From the IMG/VR virus record IMGVR_UViG_3300045135_002105, positions 1 through 29,574 of that record: DNA of 29,574 nt. One strand, 5' to 3'. Below, piece after piece: positions 17,554 through 26,097 of this stretch. Every line of letters begins with the position of its first letter. Within the stretch, counting starts at the first letter, position 1. The notes beneath the pieces are model-generated. The model was not told where the DNA came from and did no database searches. It saw only the letters and a program-made list of their open reading frames with translations. The position numbers were made by a program, and so were the translations under genes. This stretch comes from a virus.

Positions 17554-18327
17554 TTATGAAAGTTTTTTCATAATAGACTTCATTAAATCAACACCTTCAT
17601 CTGTTTTAAAGTATGCAGCTAATGCTCCATAAGGGTGTTGATCAAAAGGTACAGTCATTACCTTTTTACCATTTGCTAATTTAAATACAGTACCATCATC
17701 AGTTAAATTTAATAAACCAATTTCAACTGCTCTATTAGCTAAGTTTCTAAGTTTTATATCTTCATCTTGAGATAATTCAATAAACAGCTCTGGATCATCC
17801 TGAGCAAATCTATAAGCATCTCTTTTTAATTCTTTAGAAGACATTCCTGAAACAGCAGAACCAAGTTCAGTTCTCATAATTGCTTCTAAATGTTCAATAT
17901 CTAAAGTTCTAACAAGGTTTAATGCTTCTAGTTCTAACTCTAATGATTCAATTTCATCAGTAGCTTCTTTTACTTCATCAATCTCTGCCCAAAGCTTGTT
18001 TGCTTGTGGATGATATAAAGACATTAATTTTTGTAAATTTTGTTGCTGTCTTGGCACTTCTAGAACGCCATCATAAAAAATAACGTGCCCTAAAGTAGCA
18101 TAGCCAGTTTGTTCATCAACAAATAATGATTTTTGATTTGTTGCATAACGGATTTCTTTATTTTCACCGTTTTCTTCATCAAACCAAAAAAGCGGTTTTC
18201 TAATTGTATGTTTTGATTGGACGGTCCAGCTAATTGGAGCTTTACCACCAGATAAAACATATATTCTATCTTTTATTTCCCAGCCTTTTTCAATTTTACG
18301 TACCGGGGCTTTTTTTGTAGCTTCCAT
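17554..18327 (-). CDS. Unknown protein following the major capsid gene (257 aa from the preferred start)
   Basis: The open frame extends 17 codons upstream, but those residues (MAYAAPYPLYLILLYYI) translate the RNA hairpin and AT leader. I take the ATG at 18327, giving 257 residues beginning MEATKKAPVRKIEKGWEIKD. The N-terminal 100 residues look beta-rich (DRIYVLSGGKAPISWTVQ and so on). A strongly acidic helical segment follows (AEIDEVKEATDEIESLELEL), then a helical C-terminus ending MKSIMKKLS. No enzyme motif is seen. It lies between the major capsid and ring genes, flanked on both sides by RNA hairpins, so its dose may be set separately from its neighbours. A capsid-accessory or head-completion role is plausible but only inferred. 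Confidence 0.65.
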   Translation of the reverse strand: MEATKKAPVRKIEKGWEIKDRIYVLSGGKAPISWTVQSKHTIRKPLFWFDEENGENKEIRYATNQKSLFVDEQTGYATLGHVIFYDGVLEVPRQQQNLQKLMSLYHPQANKLWAEIDEVKEATDEIESLELELEALNLVRTLDIEHLEAIMRTELGSAVSGMSSKELKRDAYRFAQDDPELFIELSQDEDIKLRNLANRAVEIGLLNLTDDGTVFKLANGKKVMTVPFDQHPYGALAAYFKTDEGVDLMKSIMKKLS

Positions 18328-18342
18328 AATATAATATAATAA
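18326..18342 (-). repeat. AT leader 17-mer, copy 1 (start of the 274-aa ORF gene)
   Basis: TTATTATATTATATTAT on the minus strand runs into the ATG at 18327. An identical 17-mer stands just upstream of the scaffold gene. There is no Shine-Dalgarno sequence here. It could be a ribosome-loading leader or part of an AT-rich promoter. TATATTTAA lies further upstream, resembling the Bacteroidota -7 element TAnnTTTG but without its final G. Confidence 0.5.
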
Positions 18343-18353
18343 GATTAAATATA

Positions 18354-18387
18354 GAGGGTAAGGGGCAGCGTATGCCACCCCATCCTC
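18354..18387 (-). promoter_or_regulatory. RNA hairpin just downstream of the major capsid gene
   Basis: In the minus transcript GGGGTGGC and GCTGCCCC pair around a four-base ATAC loop (18381-18362) with two G-U pairs. An outer GAGG/CCTC pairing extends it after a small internal loop. The wobbles pair only in the minus-strand RNA. No poly-U follows, so it is better read as an attenuator, 3'-end stabiliser or processing site than as a full terminator. Confidence 0.6.
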
Positions 18388-18396
18388 TAATAAATA

Positions 18397-19923
18397 TTAA
18401 GCTTTAAACAATACGAAATTGTTAGCTCCTTGTACAATTAAACATCTTTCAGATAGATAATGCATTCTCATCTCATCAATTGGTGAGTTAGAAGCACCTC
18501 CAACAGATCCTGTAACCCAAGATTTGTTCTTTCTGTTTTCTGTTTCAGAAGCACGATAACGAACATGCAAGAACGGTCTCTTGATGTTTTTACCAAGTAC
18601 TTGATCATAAACTGTAGAAGTACCAGCAGGAACTAATACACCTTCAATATCTTTGAAACCTCCACGAGTAGAGAAATCATTTAAATATTTCCAGTCAGTT
18701 TTATAGAAATCATAAGAACCTCTACGGTATCCAGTAAATCCTAAGTTAAGAGCCATATCCTCGCTGTTGTTGAATACACCAAAAGAAGTACCTCCTGAGT
18801 ATCCACCATTTTGTTGTGCTAGGATGTCATCAATTTCTAAAGAAAGATCACGACCTAAGAAAAGCATATTTTCTTCAATTGCTCCTTGCTTATCTAATTG
18901 TTTAAGAACAGCATCAAAATCAGTTAATGCACCTCCAGAAGCTTGAGCCCCAAAGTCAGAGTATACATTACCGCGAGCTTCAATAGCAGCAAAGAATCCT
19001 TCAGAACCTTTAGCAGTAGCTGTAATGTTTGAATCGTAAAAGTCTAGAGTAGCTCCAGTACCATTTTGCTCAACACCTTCAACCATTGCCATTTCTAAAT
19101 AATCTTCCCAACGTAATCTATTTTCGTGCTCAGATTTTAAATACCATAAGTATCCAGAAGCTCCGTTTTCAGAAGTAACCTCAATCCATCCGATTTGAGC
19201 AGTGTCAGAACCGTTGATAGAATAGTGCTCTTTAAGAATAACAGGGCTATTTTTAAATGTAGCATAGCTAGGATCTAGCTTTTCAGTAAAGTTAGAAGAT
19301 CCTTTTGCAAATTCAGATCCGTAAGCAAGAGCTGTAAATCTTTCAGTTGTAAGAATAGCTGGAGTTCCAGTTAAAGATTTAACCTGGAAATATTGTCCAG
19401 ATACATTAGTTACAATACCTTTAACAACAGCACCAGTTCCTCCAACTCCTGAAGTAGCTGATGATTGTGCTTGGATCATAACTGTTTGTCCTTTACGGAA
19501 GTTAACAGCTGTTGTCCCTTGAGATGTAATACCTAAGCTAGTTGGTTGTGCAGCAGGAACAGTAAAGTTCATTACTTGCCCACCAGCAGCAGAAAGAGTA
19601 GCCGTTCCAGGAGTAGTTCCAGAAGTAGGCATAGTAGCTGCTGAGCTTAAATAAATAATATTAGCATAACGAGTATGCAATCTACCTTGCTCAGTCCAGA
19701 TAATTTGGTCTGAAGATGAAGGCATTTCTGCTGATACCATACGAAGGAAAGATCCAATAGAACGATTTCCGTAACGCTCTACTTCTTGTTCGTATACATC
19801 AGGTAAAAATTGTTGAGCCCATTGATTAAATGAGCTATCTGTAAAATCAATATAGTTACCAGTATAAAGAGCTTTGCTTTGAGTTGGTTGCAAAGCTGCT
19901 GGTATTCCACTTGTAAAAGCCAT
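18397..19923 (-). CDS. Major capsid protein
   Basis: 508 residues, the length usual for crAss-like major capsid proteins (about 490-510), which have an HK97-type fold. Visible features are an N-terminal arm with FNQWAQQFLPDVYEQEVERY, then SSDQIIWTEQGRLHTRYAN. A Gly/Ala/Thr-rich beta insertion follows at about 95-200. Next is SEHENRLRWEDYLEMAMVEG, a helix like the HK97 spine helix. The C-terminus reads MHYLSERCLIVQGANNFVLF. The gene follows the scaffold candidate by 23 bases and precedes a strong RNA hairpin. Lines counted by eye are more GC-rich than those of the giant gene, which fits codon tuning for high expression. No maturation protease gene is seen nearby. The call rests on position, size and recognised sequence style. 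Confidence 0.85.
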   Translation of the reverse strand: MAFTSGIPAALQPTQSKALYTGNYIDFTDSSFNQWAQQFLPDVYEQEVERYGNRSIGSFLRMVSAEMPSSSDQIIWTEQGRLHTRYANIIYLSSAATMPTSGTTPGTATLSAAGGQVMNFTVPAAQPTSLGITSQGTTAVNFRKGQTVMIQAQSSATSGVGGTGAVVKGIVTNVSGQYFQVKSLTGTPAILTTERFTALAYGSEFAKGSSNFTEKLDPSYATFKNSPVILKEHYSINGSDTAQIGWIEVTSENGASGYLWYLKSEHENRLRWEDYLEMAMVEGVEQNGTGATLDFYDSNITATAKGSEGFFAAIEARGNVYSDFGAQASGGALTDFDAVLKQLDKQGAIEENMLFLGRDLSLEIDDILAQQNGGYSGGTSFGVFNNSEDMALNLGFTGYRRGSYDFYKTDWKYLNDFSTRGGFKDIEGVLVPAGTSTVYDQVLGKNIKRPFLHVRYRASETENRKNKSWVTGSVGGASNSPIDEMRMHYLSERCLIVQGANNFVLFKA

Positions 19924-19946
19924 TATTAAATGTTTTTAAAATTAAG

Positions 19947-21164
19947 TTATTTATTCCATTTTATGCGCAATCGATCTGAAGAATCACCTTGTACAACTCT
20001 TACTTTATTATCACTTTGTGGAATAGCTGAATTATCAGTTCGTGGGCTCATATCAATATTTTTAGACTTCAGCGCGGCATCTTTAATAGCATCGGCACGG
20101 CCCTGCTCGTAAAAATGATTTGCAATCCTATCTGCATTATTAGCTGCAAATAAAGCCTTATGATAATCACCAACTCTTTCCATATGACCATCTTTGTTTA
20201 AAAATGGTTTAATAAAGTTTTCAATTGACGATTGTGAAGTTTTTACTTTTTGCGTATTATCAACTTTAAATCTATATTTTTTTTCACCAACTTTGAAATC
20301 AAAACCTTTGAATTCATCTGAGAAAAACTTTTCAGACCTAGTGTCAAATACTTCTTTTGCTTTTTGAGATTTTTCTTCGTATTCTCTCGCTTCATTATAA
20401 AACGCATAAGCTTCTTTATAATCCTCAGGAATATCAGTTTGCTTTCTTAACTTAAGATCAGCGTAATATTTCTCCTTTGAATCATTAAAAAACTTTTGTG
20501 CTTCATATAGTCTTTCTTTAAATGCAAGTTGTTTTGCTTTAACTTCGGATGGTTCAGCCATCTCTTCATCATAAGCAAATTCTTTTTGCATTAAAAAATT
20601 TATATCCTCGCTATCTAAATGAGGCTTAGTGCTTTTTAAATATTCAAATACTAATGAAGTATTATTCATAGTAGAGTAATCTTTATTAAGATTTACATAA
20701 TCTTCTAAAGTTCCTCCTGTTTCTTCCATAAAGCTTACAAGCTTTTGAATATCTTCAGGATACTCTACTGTTTGTTGTTGTTGTGGTTCTTCAACTACAG
20801 CTTGTTCAACAACTTTTTCTTCTTGCTGAACAACTTCTTCTTCTATTACCTCTTCAAGTACGCTTACCTCTTCTTTTTGGTTTTGGTCTTCCGTACTTTC
20901 GACCCGTACTTGTTCGTCCACTTTCTCGCTATCTCCGGATGTTTCATCCACAGATACGCTCTCTGTTTCTTGCTTTTGAATGGCATCTTCTTCTTGTTTT
21001 GGCGGGGCGTCAACATTTACACGATAAACACCGTCATCTTGAAACCCATAATTAGAATCTACTTCGCCGCTATCAATAGCCTCTTGCAAAACAGCAGCTT
21101 CTTTTTCTTGTGTTGAAACATTATCTGTTCCTTCAACAACTTTTACTTCAACTTGTTCTTCCAT
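19947..21164 (-). CDS. Scaffolding protein candidate
   Basis: 405 residues. Residues 1 to about 145 are very acidic and low in complexity, dominated by Glu, Val, Gln, Asp and Ser (EEVIEEEVVQQEEKVVEQAV). Residues about 145-350 are helical and highly charged (for example KAKQLAFKERLYEAQKFFND). The C-terminus is basic and short (DSSDRLRIKWNK), like the capsid-binding tail of scaffolds. It lies exactly between portal and major capsid genes, the usual place of a scaffold. No protease motif is seen, so I do not call it a fused protease. It is preceded by an AT leader. The role is inferred from composition and position. Confidence 0.7.
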   Translation of the reverse strand: MEEQVEVKVVEGTDNVSTQEKEAAVLQEAIDSGEVDSNYGFQDDGVYRVNVDAPPKQEEDAIQKQETESVSVDETSGDSEKVDEQVRVESTEDQNQKEEVSVLEEVIEEEVVQQEEKVVEQAVVEEPQQQQTVEYPEDIQKLVSFMEETGGTLEDYVNLNKDYSTMNNTSLVFEYLKSTKPHLDSEDINFLMQKEFAYDEEMAEPSEVKAKQLAFKERLYEAQKFFNDSKEKYYADLKLRKQTDIPEDYKEAYAFYNEAREYEEKSQKAKEVFDTRSEKFFSDEFKGFDFKVGEKKYRFKVDNTQKVKTSQSSIENFIKPFLNKDGHMERVGDYHKALFAANNADRIANHFYEQGRADAIKDAALKSKNIDMSPRTDNSAIPQSDNKVRVVQGDSSDRLRIKWNK

Positions 21165-21167
21165 GAT

Positions 21168-21184
21168 ATAATATAATATAATAA
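21168..21184 (-). repeat. AT leader 17-mer, copy 2 (before the scaffold gene)
   Basis: This is the same 17-mer as at 18326-18342, ending three bases before the ATG at 21164 and filling most of the 27-base gap after the portal stop. Two identical copies next to two separated genes suggest a function in translation or transcription, though AT-rich sequence makes some similarity likely by chance. Confidence 0.5.
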
Positions 21185-21191
21185 TTTATTT

Positions 21192-23615
21192 TTATTTTGG
21201 TTCAAACCTTGAAAGGTCAAAACCGCCTAAAACATCATTTCCTTTTGATTCAAATGATTGCTTAGGCTTTTCAGTTTTTGGTGGTCCCGCAATAGAGCTT
21301 GTAGATATTTTTTTGTCAGCTATTCTTTCTTGCGTTTCCGATTGTTTATCTACCAATTCTTTTTGAGCAGATAACTCTAATTCTTTTAATTTAACATTAA
21401 GGTCATACTCAAATTGCATTAACTCTTTTTTAGTTTGAGCCTCAAATTGTAATTTTTTAATAGATAACTCATTTTCGGCAGTTGATATTTGAATAGCCGA
21501 TTCTGATTTAACTTGTTGTGCTTGTGCTTTAGCATTTTCTATTTCAATTTGTGCTTTACCTTGAGCTTCTGCTTGAGCAACAGCGGCCGCTTGGGCTGCT
21601 TGCTGATCAGTCATTTGCTTTTTAAGCCTTCTGAATTTTAACAATTGATTAGCAAGTTTTATATTTCTAACTTCTCTAATATCAATTGCATCTTCCAAAA
21701 ATATACTTTGCTGCGCTAAAGCTGCTTGTATATTATTTTCTAAAGCTTGTTTTTCAAGTTCATCCGGCTGGAGGTCTAAAAATATACCAAAATCATGTAA
21801 ATGCAAATTTTGTAATTCTTTTAATGATCCCACACTGAACTGCCCTAGGCTTGAAATGAATACATCTCTTGTTGGATGAAACTCTAGTATATCTTTAAAT
21901 CTTAATGATATTGCTTCAGCTAAGGTTTTTGTAATAAATAAGCTAGACTCTAATATATGTCTTGTTGCTACATTACTATTTGCCGCGGCCATTTTTTGAA
22001 CACCAACCAAAGCTTTAGGATCTGGATCTGAACCATCACGTGCTTCATTTAAACCAGTAATATCACGTATCATTTGTAAATACTGATTATAAGCCCCAAT
22101 CAATAGCTGAACTTGATTTCCACCGCCACCAGGTAATTCTTGGATTGGTACTTTACCAGGATTAGGGTCACCTTCAACAGTTAATGATCTACCAATAATA
22201 GATCCTGTTTGAAAGTACATGTTTAATGCCTCTTGTGGATTATAGCTTGTTCCATTTCCTAAATCAATTTCAGCTAATCCGTCAGCGTCAATATATACAC
22301 CAGATGGTGTCATTCTTTGTATTGCTTGCTGTAATTTTAAATGTGTTAACTGAATTAAATCAGCATAGGGTGTCATTTTAGATACAAGCGAATCTATTTT
22401 ACCTTTATATATTCTTGGAGCAGCAACAATATAGTTCATTAAAACTTTATTAGCATTTGAATGTGGTCTAACCATATTAGATGCTTTTTTCCAACGCAAT
22501 AATTTGTTTGCTCCTAAAATATATACTCCTTCGTATATTACTTCTTGTGCTTTAGCAACTTTTTGAAATCTTGTTCTTTTGTCTTTTGGTGGATCAAAAG
22601 AATCATCTTTTTCAATTGCTTTTTCTGCACCAGAATTGATTTCTTTTATTTTATAAACGTTATTTTCCCATGTTTTCCAGTTAAAATATAATACGTTTAC
22701 ACTATTATCAGCTGAATCAGTTGTATTTTCAACACTATAATTATTAGAGTAATTATTCCAACCTCCACTTTTTTTACTTAAATTATCAATATCTTCATCA
22801 AGCAAATCTGGAAATTGTTTTTTCAGTTCATTTACTCTTGTTGATTTTATTTCACCAAAGTAGTAACAGTCTTGAAAATACGGATCTTCTGTATATGACC
22901 AAATTAAATTAGCCGGATCAACATAGTCTAATTTAACACCATCTGAATTATTAAATGAATGTTTTGCAGCACCAATACCTAATACGGCTATATCATAATC
23001 AATTCTTGATTTTGTATATTCATATTTATTCTGGTTAAAAATATTTGATATTGCTTGTTCTTGTGCAATCTCAATGCCTTGCTTATAATTAAGCTGCATA
23101 AATAAATCAAGCTCCTCGCTTGATCCTGGTAATTTTTCTTTTTCAATATTACGAACATTAGTACCAAGCTCTGCTTCAACTAAATCAAGCATCGAGTTAG
23201 TATTCATATCTCTTTGAATCCCCTCAACATACTTAGTTCGCTTGCCCGTAGATATTGGATCTTCACCTATTGCTCTAATATTATATAAACGATCTTGCAT
23301 GCCGTTTACAACAATATCAATGAATTTTGGAATAATAGGCACTGGCTTCCAATCTAAATTAAGATATGATAAATCCCCATTAATTGCAAATTCATCTTTA
23401 TATTTTCTTATAGACTGTTCACCTCTAGCGTATAAACGCAATCTATGGAATTCATCCCTTAAAGCATAATATCTTCCTTGCGAACCACGCCCTGAATTAA
23501 ACCATTCTTGCTCTATGGCTTTTGCAACTTGCGTACCATATTCAGCAGTTTTTTTCTCTGAGTCAGACACAGCCTGACTTGGAAATTGAGAATAGCTATT
23601 TTTAATTTTTGCCAT
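21192..23615 (-). CDS. Portal protein
   Basis: 807 residues, close to the large portals of crAss-like phages. The N-terminal and middle parts carry portal-like segments: RYYALRDEFHRLRLYARGEQ, then INGDLSYLNLDWKPVPIIPK, later IQLTHLKLQQAIQRMTPSGV and IRDITGLNEARDGSDPDPKA. The last part, about 640-775, is a long Gln/Ala/Lys/Glu-rich coiled coil (QAEAQGKAQIEIENAKAQAQ) that would form the barrel and crown above the ring. It starts two bases after the terL stop (TAA-AT-ATG) and precedes the scaffold candidate. It forms the twelve-fold ring through which DNA is packaged and ejected. Confidence comes from position, size and recognised motifs. Confidence 0.85.
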   Translation of the reverse strand: MAKIKNSYSQFPSQAVSDSEKKTAEYGTQVAKAIEQEWFNSGRGSQGRYYALRDEFHRLRLYARGEQSIRKYKDEFAINGDLSYLNLDWKPVPIIPKFIDIVVNGMQDRLYNIRAIGEDPISTGKRTKYVEGIQRDMNTNSMLDLVEAELGTNVRNIEKEKLPGSSEELDLFMQLNYKQGIEIAQEQAISNIFNQNKYEYTKSRIDYDIAVLGIGAAKHSFNNSDGVKLDYVDPANLIWSYTEDPYFQDCYYFGEIKSTRVNELKKQFPDLLDEDIDNLSKKSGGWNNYSNNYSVENTTDSADNSVNVLYFNWKTWENNVYKIKEINSGAEKAIEKDDSFDPPKDKRTRFQKVAKAQEVIYEGVYILGANKLLRWKKASNMVRPHSNANKVLMNYIVAAPRIYKGKIDSLVSKMTPYADLIQLTHLKLQQAIQRMTPSGVYIDADGLAEIDLGNGTSYNPQEALNMYFQTGSIIGRSLTVEGDPNPGKVPIQELPGGGGNQVQLLIGAYNQYLQMIRDITGLNEARDGSDPDPKALVGVQKMAAANSNVATRHILESSLFITKTLAEAISLRFKDILEFHPTRDVFISSLGQFSVGSLKELQNLHLHDFGIFLDLQPDELEKQALENNIQAALAQQSIFLEDAIDIREVRNIKLANQLLKFRRLKKQMTDQQAAQAAAVAQAEAQGKAQIEIENAKAQAQQVKSESAIQISTAENELSIKKLQFEAQTKKELMQFEYDLNVKLKELELSAQKELVDKQSETQERIADKKISTSSIAGPPKTEKPKQSFESKGNDVLGGFDLSRFEPK

Positions 23616-23617
23616 AT

Positions 23618-25846
23618 TTATTTAATTAGCACACTTCTGTCTCCTTCATTCTTATATCTTGAGAATGAAAAATTAAGTTTTTTTGTTGATCTTTCTTGTC
23701 TTGGTCTATATAAATGTTTTCTGCAAGCCATTATTGCAAGGCCGCTACTAATTGACGCGTCATGCGCTGTTCGTTTTGATATATCAAATTTGGCCCAATC
23801 TTCAAGTGTTCTTTGAAAATACATATTTCCATAGCTATCACCAAGATTACCAACATTTTCTTCTATATAAGATTCAATAGCAGCAGCATGAGCTTGCCGT
23901 ATATCTTCTGATGTATTTGGTATACCTCCAAGTTCAGCTTCTGTTTTTGATAATGCTGCCCGTAATTTATCTGGGCGGTTCATAGAAAAACCTCTATAAC
24001 CTCTTCTTTTAAAATGATATAATAATCTAGGTTTGTTATTTTCTGCAAGTATTGCCATGCCATAAAACACTGTAGCCATTAATACATCTTCAAAAAATAT
24101 TTCAGCTGTTTGTGGTCTAGCAATATATTCTAAAAAAAACCTGCTTGACGGAAAATCGGGATTCATTGAAAACGTTGTTAAACCGTGCAATGCTCCATTA
24201 GAACCGCCCCCTCCAACTGTACCAGATATATCATATGAGTCACATCCAAAATAACCAAAGCCTTCATTGCCTGGATATTTTATTCCATTTTTTTCAATTA
24301 CATTATTTCTTAATTTAGCTTTTGGTAACCAGCTTACTAAAAATCTTCCACTTCTATTTGGTGTCCAAATAACTTCTGAATCTTTTATACCGTTTTTCCA
24401 AGAAAAACTTCCGCGAACAACATAACCGTTCATTGCCATTTCTTCATTATGGTCAATTTGTTCGTATATTTTTGTTAAATTAAATAATGAGTTTAAAGTT
24501 TCATCTCTAAACGCATGCTTTTCGCTTCTTGGAAATTGTCTATAATATTCATTTAAAGCATCTGCGTCATTTTTTAATCCTTCAACTTCGTTTTCCCAGT
24601 GTTCAATAACTCCTGTAGTGATAGTATCCCCGCTAATTCCTTCAACCGCTTCTGATGGTGTATTGAAGACAGGATAGCCATACTTATCAATGAATCCCTC
24701 GTATCCCCATTCCATAGGTATGAACAAAGAGTATAATCCACTTGCAGTCTGGCCATTCTTATTTCGTTCTCTAACGTCTGAGCCATAATAAAGTTTTTTA
24801 AAGTTATCGCCACCTTTGTCTAAAGCATTAGACGTAGAACCCATCATACATTTGCCAACAACTCTTGCCCCTAAGCGTAAACACGTTTTAGTTACACGCC
24901 AGTTGTTAAGAATGTTATCAGGCCGCTCCCATTTACCAGATTCATCATGCACTAATAAAATTAATTTTTCACCGTCATAACTATTGTCTCCAGTATTTTT
25001 CCAATCTATTGTAGTATCAAGGCCTTGACCTGCTAGTTCGTCGTCACTTTCTTTAAATGAATTTCTAGTAAGTCTTCTTGATGGAACTTTATATGACAAT
25101 TCTGTTTTAGGCCGTTCCATACCATCTTGTATTGGCTTAAAAAAGAAGGGATAATTAATAGATATTGGAACTACTTTATCGGTAAACATTTTTTTTGCAT
25201 CGCCTCCTGTTTTTGATAAAATACCAAATCTTGAATCTCTTGAGGTTGTTGCAATATTAACAGTTTCTGATGATGCCATAAAGCTAAAGCCAGACCGTCT
25301 ATTTTTGAGGTAGCACATTCCGTAACACCTATCGTCTGCTTTGCACGCTTCCCAGAAGTAATAAAATATTCTGTTTGCTTGCCTAAAGTCTGGTGCTCCA
25401 ACATCAATCTTTGTCCAGTTGAGGTACATATAATGTGATCCTGTAATATAACAGGGTTCACCATTACACATAAACCAATAGCCGTCATTACGCCTATTAA
25501 ACTCAGTATCAATATACTGGTAATAGTTTTCTTTAACTTCTTCTGGCTGATGTTTAAAATCGTGTACAGATTTAATTTTTCTTAATGATTCTGGTCTTTC
25601 CCTTCTTTTAAATACCTGATCTGTTTTTTTTAAATTTTGACCATCTATTTTTTCAGGGGTTTGAGGTATCGCCACCTTAAGACCTTGAATCTCATATATC
25701 TCACCAATTGTACCGTCTTTACTTATTATAACACAATCAAGATCTTCGTTATAACCGTATTTGTACTTTTTGCTTTTGTTATTTTTTTTAACCTCTTTGG
25801 TATCAACGTGGTCTATAATTATATTGTAGAGTGTTTGCTTATACAT
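23618..25846 (-). CDS. terL: Terminase large subunit (packaging ATPase and nuclease)
   Basis: 742 residues; it drives ATP-dependent packaging of DNA into the prohead and cuts the concatemer. The ATPase signatures are a deviant Walker A, KNRRSGFS (181-188), a Walker B, LILLVHDE (295-302, with acidic D301 and E302), and a coupling motif GST (336-338). The nuclease has an RNase H-like layout: D536 in FGCDSYD, E602 in AILAEN and D696 in TAHDAS as probable metal ligands. The ILSKTGGDAKKMF and SGLYSLFIPMEWGYEGFID segments are what I expect of crAss-like TerL proteins. The start overlaps the 83-aa gene stop by one base (TAATG). Confidence 0.93.
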   Translation of the reverse strand: MYKQTLYNIIIDHVDTKEVKKNNKSKKYKYGYNEDLDCVIISKDGTIGEIYEIQGLKVAIPQTPEKIDGQNLKKTDQVFKRRERPESLRKIKSVHDFKHQPEEVKENYYQYIDTEFNRRNDGYWFMCNGEPCYITGSHYMYLNWTKIDVGAPDFRQANRIFYYFWEACKADDRCYGMCYLKNRRSGFSFMASSETVNIATTSRDSRFGILSKTGGDAKKMFTDKVVPISINYPFFFKPIQDGMERPKTELSYKVPSRRLTRNSFKESDDELAGQGLDTTIDWKNTGDNSYDGEKLILLVHDESGKWERPDNILNNWRVTKTCLRLGARVVGKCMMGSTSNALDKGGDNFKKLYYGSDVRERNKNGQTASGLYSLFIPMEWGYEGFIDKYGYPVFNTPSEAVEGISGDTITTGVIEHWENEVEGLKNDADALNEYYRQFPRSEKHAFRDETLNSLFNLTKIYEQIDHNEEMAMNGYVVRGSFSWKNGIKDSEVIWTPNRSGRFLVSWLPKAKLRNNVIEKNGIKYPGNEGFGYFGCDSYDISGTVGGGGSNGALHGLTTFSMNPDFPSSRFFLEYIARPQTAEIFFEDVLMATVFYGMAILAENNKPRLLYHFKRRGYRGFSMNRPDKLRAALSKTEAELGGIPNTSEDIRQAHAAAIESYIEENVGNLGDSYGNMYFQRTLEDWAKFDISKRTAHDASISSGLAIMACRKHLYRPRQERSTKKLNFSFSRYKNEGDRSVLIK

Positions 25847-26097
25847 TATTTTATTCTATCTTCTACACCTAAAAATTTTACAGACTCCTTTTTTGATTCT
25901 TTTTGGTTTTCTTCGCTAAGGTCTTCTATTTTTTCAATTATTTTAAATGAATCTTCAATTGCTGCCCATTTTGCTTGCGCAGCTATTTTTGCTTTTTCAG
26001 GTTCTAATTCAGTCAAATCTATTCTTTGACGTATAACCTTGTCAAGTTCTTTTAATGCAACTTCAGCCGCTTCAATTACTTTTTTGCGTCGATCCAT
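25846..26097 (-). CDS. Small helical protein before terL, candidate small terminase subunit
   Basis: 83 residues, entirely helical and highly charged: RRKKVIEAAEVALKELDKVI at the N-terminus, then AAQAKWAAIEDSFKIIEKIE. The gene is directly upstream of terL and shares TAATG with it, the classical place of terS. It is shorter than most small terminases and I see no clear helix-turn-helix, so the call is contextual. Its ATG stands in the sequence TTAAATATGG, while the reading frame of the preceding gene continues 26 bases past this start. Confidence 0.45.
   Translation of the reverse strand: MDRRKKVIEAAEVALKELDKVIRQRIDLTELEPEKAKIAAQAKWAAIEDSFKIIEKIEDLSEENQKESKKESVKFLGVEDRIK

Noticed and set aside
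18328-18378. ATG start that would lengthen the 257-aa protein by 17 residues
   Set aside because: It would translate the hairpin and the AT leader, giving a hydrophobic stretch (LYLILLYY) from AT repeats. The ATG at 18327 follows a leader shared with the scaffold gene.
18354-18387. Calling the hairpin after the capsid gene a rho-independent terminator
   Set aside because: The stem is convincing, but the following bases lack a T run, and essential late genes lie downstream on the same strand.
20745-21116. Plus-strand frame with a Phe/Leu-rich product that looks like a membrane protein
   Set aside because: It is the complement of the Glu/Gln/Val-rich coding part of the scaffold gene. The antisense of GAA/CAA codons automatically yields Phe/Leu codons.
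24574-25512. Minus-strand frames of 79 and 113 codons inside terL
   Set aside because: They overlap, in another frame, the conserved ATPase and linker region of terL. They are chance open frames without start context.
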